DNA of 26,854 nt, taken from assembly GCA_023415515.1 (NCBI GenBank), contig JAEZKH010000205.1:1-26854 (forward strand), in the 5' to 3' direction. A program made the position numbers and the translations under genes. Within the stretch, counting starts at the first letter, position 1; every line of letters starts with the position of its first letter. The stretch is from Actinomycetes bacterium (GTDB taxonomy: Bacteria; Actinomycetota; Actinomycetes; Mycobacteriales; Mycobacteriaceae). Positions 22,073 through 26,854 of this stretch are shown in pieces. Under the pieces are notes generated by a model, which did not search any database, was not told where the DNA came from, and saw only the letters and a list, made by a program, of their open reading frames with translations.

Positions 22073-22696
22073 CTAGGACACCCGGTAGTGGTCGACGTAT
22101 GCCGCGATCACGTCGGTCAGCGCCCTCAGTTCGCGGCTGACGTCGACTGGCCCTGGCACGGCCATTTTCGCGACCATCGTTCCCATCAGAGTTGTCCAGA
22201 TGAGATTGCCGACGGCGTCCGCGCGTTCTGCTTCCAGGCCGTCGGCGACGTATCGGCCGAGGCGGGTCAGAGTGGTGAACAATTCGAGCAGGTGCCGCTG
22301 GTCTGGGTCGGCGCGCTCCGACCGGGTCGCGATCAGTATCTCGAGTGCGGCGATGGACGTCGGGCTGAGAAACGCATCGGCGACCGCGTTGACGACGATT
22401 TCGGTCCTTTCCCGCCCGGCGGCCGACCTCAATGCCGGTTCCATGCCCCGCAGCGTTTCCAGCAGATTGCCGAATCCCTTGTCCACCACGGCCATCAGCA
22501 GGCCGTCCCGGTCGCCGAAGTGGTACTGGATCACTCCCCAGGTGACGCCCGCGCGCTCGGTGATGTGCTTGGCGCTCGCGGCGCCGAAGCCCTCCTCGAT
22601 GACGCACCGCACGGTCTCGTCGATGACCAGCGCCCTGGTGCGGTCGGCGCGTAGCTGTTTGCCGTTGACAGGTCTGCGCGGCGAGATGCTGTTCAT
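22073..22696 (-). CDS. TetR-family regulator (second of an overlapping pair)
   Basis: A 207-residue regulator with a helix-turn-helix at about residues 38-62 (AASAKHITERAGVTWGVIQY, then HFGDRDGL). The tryptophan-containing recognition helix (VTWGVIQYHF) is of the common TetR type. The C-terminal domain is helical. The ATG at 22696 (MNSISPRRPV) overlaps the stop of the upstream TetR gene (ATGA), so both regulators are produced from one message. The two differ strongly in sequence and are not a recent duplication. It may act on itself, on its partner or on the divergent P450; the effector is unknown. Confidence 0.87.
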   Translation of the reverse strand: MNSISPRRPVNGKQLRADRTRALVIDETVRCVIEEGFGAASAKHITERAGVTWGVIQYHFGDRDGLLMAVVDKGFGNLLETLRGMEPALRSAAGRERTEIVVNAVADAFLSPTSIAALEILIATRSERADPDQRHLLELFTTLTRLGRYVADGLEAERADAVGNLIWTTLMGTMVAKMAVPGPVDVSRELRALTDVIAAYVDHYRVS

Positions 22697-23244
22697 GACG
22701 AGAAGACCGGGGTGATGAACCGCTCGACCATCCGCCGTTCGGCCTCTGCGTCGCCGACAGGCCAGTACAACAGCGCGAGCACGACGCGCAGAATCCACTG
22801 CACCGCCTCGGTGTCGTCATCGGTCAAGCCGTTGAGGTCGGTCGCCAACCGGGCGACGAGCGGCGATTCGGTGAGCCAGGTTTGATCCTTGCCGCTGCCG
22901 ACCGCGCTGAACAACGACGCCCCGAGCGGGTTGGAGCGAATCTCTCTCAGCGCCACGGTGATCGCGGCGACGATGCGTTCCGAACCGGTCATGCCGTCGA
23001 CCGCGCGACGCACGGCCTCCACGATGCGAGTGGCCGACCGCTCCATGACGGCCTCGCGGATCTGACGCTTGCCACCCGCGCATCGGTAGATGGTGGCGCG
23101 CGAACAGTGCAACCGCGAAGCCAGTGCGTCGATGTCGAGCGCGTCCATGCCGTGACGCGCGACCAGGTCCGCGGCCGCTGCGTAGATGCGTTCGGCCGCC
23201 GCGGCCCTGCGGTCGCCGCCGACAAGCCAGTCGCTGCGAGTCAT
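22693..23244 (-). CDS. TetR-family regulator (first of an overlapping pair), divergent from P450
   Basis: A 183-residue regulator with a helix-turn-helix at about residues 36-58 (LDIDALASRLHCSRATIYRC) and a short helical C-terminal domain. AGGKRQIREAVMER follows the recognition helix in the place of the usual YFxxKEEL. The ATG at 23244 gives MTRSDWLVGGDRRAAA before the first helix. It shares the 164-bp upstream region with the cytochrome P450 gene, and a perfect palindrome there is a likely binding site. Its stop overlaps the start of the second TetR gene by four bases. Confidence 0.86.
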   Translation of the reverse strand: MTRSDWLVGGDRRAAAAERIYAAAADLVARHGMDALDIDALASRLHCSRATIYRCAGGKRQIREAVMERSATRIVEAVRRAVDGMTGSERIVAAITVALREIRSNPLGASLFSAVGSGKDQTWLTESPLVARLATDLNGLTDDDTEAVQWILRVVLALLYWPVGDAEAERRMVERFITPVFSS

Positions 23245-23335
23245 GGCTTCAATTTTCTCACATCGAGACGAATGCCATTGGAAATCTCATCGAAGGTGCA
23301 GGTGGGGGCGGCGACGTGAGACGGGCCGCGGGCTG

Positions 23336-23351
23336 ACCGCTGAACAGCGGT
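23336..23351. promoter_or_regulatory. Perfect 16-bp palindrome, candidate TetR operator
   Basis: ACCGCTGAACAGCGGT has 7-bp perfect arms around a central AA, in the region between the divergent TetR (start 23244) and P450 (start 23409). The size and symmetry fit a TetR dimer site. A TTTT run follows on the plus strand, so a small terminator-like hairpin is an alternative reading, but it would lie upstream of any transcribed gene in that direction. Confidence 0.55.
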
Positions 23352-23408
23352 TTTCAGGTTCTCCGCCGGCCATTGACGACCCGAGGTCAGCGCGCCCAGC
23401 CTGGACGG

Positions 23409-24626
23409 ATGCATGTGCGCGACGGCAGTCTCGGCCTGGATCTGTTCGACGACCGATTCGTCCAGGATCCGTATCCGTTGTACGAGCGCATGCTCGCCGC
23501 CGGGCCGTGTCACCGGATCGGCGACTCCGGTTTCCACGCCGTCTGTAGCTGGGATGCGGTGAGCGACGTCATAGCCCGTCCGACCGATTTCTCGTCGAAC
23601 CTGACCGCCACGATGACGTTTCAGGACGGCAAGGTGGGCGAGTTTCCCATGGGCGAACTCGGCAGCGAAGTTCAGGCACTGGCGACGGCCGACGATCCGA
23701 TCCATGCGGTGCATCGCAAGATGTTGGTTCCGCAGCTGACCGCGCGTCGGATCAACACCCTGGAATCGTTCATCGCCGACACTGCGCGACGGCTGTTGGA
23801 TGAGGGTCTGCGCGGCGGCACGATCGAATGGATGTCGGCGATGGCCAATCGCCTCCCGATGATGGTGGTGACGCGGCTCATCGGCGTGCCCGATGTCGAC
23901 AGCGAACAGCTGATGCGCTGGGGCTATGCGAGCACGCAAGTCGTCGAGGGGCTCGTCACACCGGACGAGCTCGCCGCGGCGGGCGTCGCGGTCATGGAGC
24001 TCGCCGGCTACATCAACGAACATTTCGAGCGTGCGGCGGCCGAGCCACGAGACGATCTGTTGAGCGTGCTCGCAACGGCCTGCGCCACCGGTGAAGTGAC
24101 CGACGCTGCGGCGATGGCCATGATGATCACGCTGTTCAGTGCGGGAGGCGAATCCACGGCTTCGTTGATCGGCTCGGCGGTGCGCATCCTCGCCGATCGT
24201 CCCGACATCCAACAGCAGGTGCGGGCCAACCCCGACCTGCTGCCGGTCTTCCTCGAAGAAGTGCTGCGCTACGAACCACCGTTTCGTGGGCATTACCGCC
24301 ATGTGCTCAGCGATACGACCCTGTGCGGCGAACCGCTGGCCAAGGGCTCCCGGCTGATACTGCTGTGGGGCGCCGCCAACCGCGACCCGTCGCACTTCGA
24401 CGATCCTGATACGTTTCGGCTCGACCGACCGGGCGGCAAGGGCCACATCACTTTCGGCAAGGGCGCACACTTCTGCGTCGGGGCGGCCCTCGCCCGACTC
24501 GAAGCCAGGATCGTGGTCGGTCAACTGCTGCAGCGCACGTCGCGTATCGAGGCCACCGGCGTCGGCCGATGGTTGCCCAGCCTGCTCGTCCGGCGACTCG
24601 AGCATTTGGAACTCAGCGTCGCTTGA
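23409..24626 (+). CDS. Cytochrome P450 monooxygenase
   Basis: A 405-residue soluble P450. The heme-binding loop is FGKGAHFCVGAALARLEA with the thiolate ligand C356. The K-helix ExxR is E284-V-L-R287. The I-helix motif is AGGEST (245-250), where serine stands at the position of the conserved catalytic threonine and the acid is Glu. It inserts oxygen into a hydrophobic substrate, needing a ferredoxin and reductase not encoded here. I do not assign a CYP family; the I-helix and size recall CYP144-type enzymes but this is unverified. The ATG at 23409 (MHVRDGSLGL) was chosen over a TTG at 23373; the ribosome site is weak. Control by the divergent TetR pair is likely. It is convergent with the DapB-like gene with a 6-bp gap. 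Confidence 0.9.
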   Translation: MHVRDGSLGLDLFDDRFVQDPYPLYERMLAAGPCHRIGDSGFHAVCSWDAVSDVIARPTDFSSNLTATMTFQDGKVGEFPMGELGSEVQALATADDPIHAVHRKMLVPQLTARRINTLESFIADTARRLLDEGLRGGTIEWMSAMANRLPMMVVTRLIGVPDVDSEQLMRWGYASTQVVEGLVTPDELAAAGVAVMELAGYINEHFERAAAEPRDDLLSVLATACATGEVTDAAAMAMMITLFSAGGESTASLIGSAVRILADRPDIQQQVRANPDLLPVFLEEVLRYEPPFRGHYRHVLSDTTLCGEPLAKGSRLILLWGAANRDPSHFDDPDTFRLDRPGGKGHITFGKGAHFCVGAALARLEARIVVGQLLQRTSRIEATGVGRWLPSLLVRRLEHLELSVA

Positions 24627-24632
24627 CGCGGT

Positions 24633-25721
24633 TCACAGCTTGAAGCGGCCGGCGAACCCGCGTAGCGGCAGGTCCGCGCTGGTGAGAATTCCCGGCGGGG
24701 CGGCGACCACCGATCGGATCGCGGCAAGCGCGGGCATGCCTGTCACTGTCATCCCGATCGACGCGAAGTTGTCCGGGTTGGAGAGGTCGACACCGGGTTT
24801 CGGGAAGATCATGTGTTTGTTGTAGATGCACGGATCACCCTTGATCTGAGTGATGTAGCAGCCCTTGATATCCCAGCTGGGGTCCGTGTGCGGAGTCATC
24901 TGCCACTCGAGGTGCGTCTCCACCCTCGGCACACCGTCCACCAGGCCCTGGTACCGGATGTAGTTGCCGCCGAGTGAGCCCTTTGGCAGGGTGTACCAAC
25001 CGAGGTCGACATCCTTGGTGCAGGCACCGAGTTCGTAGGAGAACGTCACCTCGTCGAGGGTCAGGTCGAAGCAGTCGGCCATCATCAGGACGCTGTCGGC
25101 GAAGACGCGAGTGTACTTTTCGAGCTTCGACGGGATGCTCGGATCGTCAACGGGCAGGCCGTATCCGACCTCGATCCACGTGTCCTTGCTGTGATGGCAG
25201 GACACGTCGACGGATTCGATGGTGGTGACATTCTCGATCTCGGCGACATCGGCCGAACAGACGACACCGAGAATCTGGTTGAGTCCCGGGTTCATTCCCG
25301 TGCCGTAGAAGGTGGCGCCGCCCTTCTCACAGGCCTCGGCCAGCAGTTGCGACACCGGTTTTCCCGACGGATGGGGATGGTTGGTGTCGCGGTGCCAGCC
25401 GGTGATCCAGTCGGCGGTGGTCACGATGTTGATGCCGGCCTCGAGCACCTTCACGTACAGATCCTCGTCGGGGAACACACCGTGGAAGGTCAGCACGTCG
25501 GGCTTGGCCGCGATGATCTCCTCCACGGTGCCGGTGGCTGTCACCCCGTTGGGCGCCAGCCCCGCCAGTTCACCAGTGTCGCTTCCGATTTTCTCCGGCG
25601 AGTAGCAGTGCACCCCGATGAGCTCGAGGTCGGGTTGGTCGGCGATGCGCTTGATCATCTCCTTACCGACGTTCCCAGTTGCCACCTGGAACACTCGAAT
25701 CGGCTTGTCGTCACGGCTCAT
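24633..25721 (-). CDS. DapB-like NAD(P)-dependent reductase, paired with a Rieske oxygenase
   Basis: A 362-residue protein with a Rossmann motif QVATGNVGKEM (12-22) and a dihydrodipicolinate reductase-like fold of the extended mycobacterial type. FYGTGMNPGLNQILG and HHSKDTWIEVGYG mark the substrate side. It is a paralogue of the protein at 18717-19790, with the same N-terminal layout but low overall identity. The ATG at 25721 overlaps the TGA of the upstream Rieske oxygenase (ATGA), so the two are coupled. It may reduce or deaminate an oxygenation product, or recycle a cofactor; neither is shown. The open frame upstream to 26075 is a shadow of the oxygenase. Confidence 0.86.
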   Translation of the reverse strand: MSRDDKPIRVFQVATGNVGKEMIKRIADQPDLELIGVHCYSPEKIGSDTGELAGLAPNGVTATGTVEEIIAAKPDVLTFHGVFPDEDLYVKVLEAGINIVTTADWITGWHRDTNHPHPSGKPVSQLLAEACEKGGATFYGTGMNPGLNQILGVVCSADVAEIENVTTIESVDVSCHHSKDTWIEVGYGLPVDDPSIPSKLEKYTRVFADSVLMMADCFDLTLDEVTFSYELGACTKDVDLGWYTLPKGSLGGNYIRYQGLVDGVPRVETHLEWQMTPHTDPSWDIKGCYITQIKGDPCIYNKHMIFPKPGVDLSNPDNFASIGMTVTGMPALAAIRSVVAAPPGILTSADLPLRGFAGRFKL

Positions 25722-26770
25722 TCGCTTCGACCTCTCTGTGCGTGGACCTCGGCGGCGCGCCCGCCGCTTCTGCTGTCGTGCTCCTCGCGTGCGCGGTCGG
25801 GATAGAACTGCTTGGCCCAGGTGCGAATGGCGGTGAAGCCCTGGTGCTCTGCGCCGGCGAGCGCCGGCGGGTCCGAATACCGTTGGTGTTGCCAGATCTG
25901 GATGTCCTGGGTGAACTGCCGGATGATCTCGTCGCCGAACTCGCGGGCCTTGGCCTCGGCCTTCGGCGAGTCGTCGCCTGCGCGGCGGCCGATGTAGACC
26001 ATGAAGCGGACGTCGGAGGTACGGTCGTCGACGGGCGTGATCGCCGAGATCGTGCGGTTGTCGACCATGCCCCAACTCTTGGTCACGGCGATGCCGAGGC
26101 CACCGTTGATCGCCTCGACCCCGCTGCGGACATCCTCGATGGTCTGGTTCTCGTCGCCTTCGAAGGTGATCGTGAAATCGACGTAGGACACCGGCTGGCC
26201 GAAGTCGTGGCGGGTGAACACGGGGACGATCGGCGTCTGATGCACGAATTTGAAATGGGCGAAGTCGACGCCGTTTTCGAGGACGTACTGCGGATGCATC
26301 TCAAGCGCTTCGCGGTACAACCGCTGCTGGGGGTAATAGTCGTCGGCGCTGCTGCCGTCGGCGAACGACGCGAAGATGTCCGGGGCGTCGAAATAGGGTG
26401 CACGCCCATCGACGTCATGCCAGATGTAGACGGATTCGTTTCGCTCGACGACCGGAAACGTGCGGATGCGGCGGCCGCGGTTCGGCCGGTCCTCGTACGG
26501 GATGCAGACGTTGCGGCCGTCCTTGTTCCACTGCCAGCCGTGAAACGGACACTGCAGGACCTCCCCCACGACGTGTCCGCCGTATCCGAGATGGGCGCCG
26601 AGGTGCTCGCAGTAGGCGTCCATCACGGTGAGCTGTCCCGACGCCCCCCGCCATGCGACGAGTTCGCGGCCGAAGTAGGTCATCCGGTGCACGTCGCCGA
26701 CCTTGACCTCGTCTGACCAAGCAACTTGGAACCACCCGGTTGGCGTCATCGACAGCGGCGGCTTGGCCAT
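25718..26770 (-). CDS. Rieske non-heme iron oxygenase, KshA-like
   Basis: A 350-residue oxygenase component. The Rieske cluster ligands are C54-x-H56 and C74-x2-H77 with the standard 17-residue spacing (YCEHLGAH and CPFHGW). The non-heme iron ligands are D169, H172 and H177 in NGVDFAHFKFVHQ, with D289 (FTQDIQIWQHQRY) as the third carboxylate, the same pattern as 3-ketosteroid 9-alpha-hydroxylase KshA. Substrate is therefore plausibly a steroid or other polycyclic/aliphatic hydrophobic compound, but KshA-type paralogues are many in mycobacteria. A reductase partner (KshB-like) is not in the window. The ATG at 26770 follows a TATGAT -10 by 8 nt, so the mRNA is nearly leaderless. Coupled to the DapB-like gene downstream. 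Confidence 0.89.
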   Translation of the reverse strand: MAKPPLSMTPTGWFQVAWSDEVKVGDVHRMTYFGRELVAWRGASGQLTVMDAYCEHLGAHLGYGGHVVGEVLQCPFHGWQWNKDGRNVCIPYEDRPNRGRRIRTFPVVERNESVYIWHDVDGRAPYFDAPDIFASFADGSSADDYYPQQRLYREALEMHPQYVLENGVDFAHFKFVHQTPIVPVFTRHDFGQPVSYVDFTITFEGDENQTIEDVRSGVEAINGGLGIAVTKSWGMVDNRTISAITPVDDRTSDVRFMVYIGRRAGDDSPKAEAKAREFGDEIIRQFTQDIQIWQHQRYSDPPALAGAEHQGFTAIRTWAKQFYPDRAREEHDSRSGGRAAEVHAQRGRSE

Positions 26771-26771
26771 G

Positions 26772-26807
26772 GGTCAAAATCATAGAGCATTCAATGTAAA
26801 TGCTGAA
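26772..26807 (-). promoter_or_regulatory. Strong promoter and candidate operator of the Rieske operon
   Basis: On the minus strand TATGAT (26784-26779) is a near-consensus -10, with TTCAGC (26807-26802) 17 bp upstream as a weak -35. Transcription would start near 26772, two bases before the ATG. An inverted repeat AGCATT (26786-26791) and AATGCT (26799-26804), spacer 7 bp, lies in the -35/-10 spacer, the classic place for a repressor site. It does not match the KstR (AACACGTT-type) or KstR2 consensus as I know them. Confidence 0.55.
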
Positions 26808-26854
26808 CCCCGCGAAACGACATTCCAGTACGCAAACTCCAAGTGGGGCCGTAC
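26808..26854. other. Upstream of the Rieske promoter to the right edge, nothing recognised
   Basis: 47 bases of non-coding sequence. No gene, repeat or RNA was recognised; the neighbouring gene lies beyond the window. Confidence 0.5.

Overview
The window is high-GC actinobacterial DNA and almost certainly comes from a Mycobacteriaceae genome, most likely a fast-growing Mycolicibacterium-type species. The reasons are the G/C-biased third codon positions, many ATGA/GTGA start-stop overlaps, several apparently leaderless genes, a mycothiol-dependent dehydrogenase (mscR), a DUF3145 protein, an MPT64/DUF3298-type secreted protein, a PknH-type sensor lipoprotein and a proline-rich membrane-anchored Hsp70-like protein. 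From memory, the order glpD1 - tetR - AGPS-like flavoprotein - dagK - DUF3145 - serine hydrolase - winged-helix methyltransferase - mscR - metallo-hydrolase - proline-rich protein follows M. tuberculosis Rv2249c-Rv2264c, with extra genes inserted. No rRNA, tRNA, IS element, prophage or CRISPR array was seen. No gene-free stretch exceeds about 165 bases.

Left part (1-5839): a cut-off secreted DUF3298 protein lies downstream of glpD1 and tetR on the minus strand. Divergent from tetR is a plus-strand pair, an alkyl-DHAP-synthase-like flavoprotein and a diacylglycerol kinase. Together these genes read as a glycerol-phosphate/DHAP lipid module. The divergent promoter is very compact, and the flavoprotein start is preceded by a perfect 17-bp tandem duplication that creates a six-codon ORF ending on the true start. 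DUF3145 follows tail to tail.

Centre (5974-12969): a tight minus-strand operon reads, in order of transcription, extradiol dioxygenase, TPR-like protein, winged-helix methyltransferase, homocysteine S-methyltransferase and SxxK serine hydrolase. It is divergent from mscR plus a metallo-beta-lactamase-fold hydrolase (thiol and formaldehyde detoxification). Nested inverted repeats lie between that hydrolase and a convergent SHOCT membrane protein.

Right-centre (13019-18657): a translationally coupled pair combines a SABATH-family (plant salicylate/jasmonate type) carboxyl methyltransferase with a class I methyltransferase. It converges on an operon of an Hsp70-like membrane protein and a long acyl-CoA dehydrogenase.

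Right part (18717-26854): an accessory redox and regulator region. It holds two DapB-like NAD(P)-dependent reductases, an SDR, a secreted six-cysteine protein, a PknH-sensor lipoprotein, two overlapping TetR genes divergent from a cytochrome P450 with a perfect 16-bp palindrome between them, and a KshA-like Rieske oxygenase coupled to the second DapB-like reductase behind a strong promoter-operator. The Rieske, P450, SDR and reductase set suggests oxidative metabolism of a steroid-like or other hydrophobic substrate, but the substrate cannot be read from sequence.
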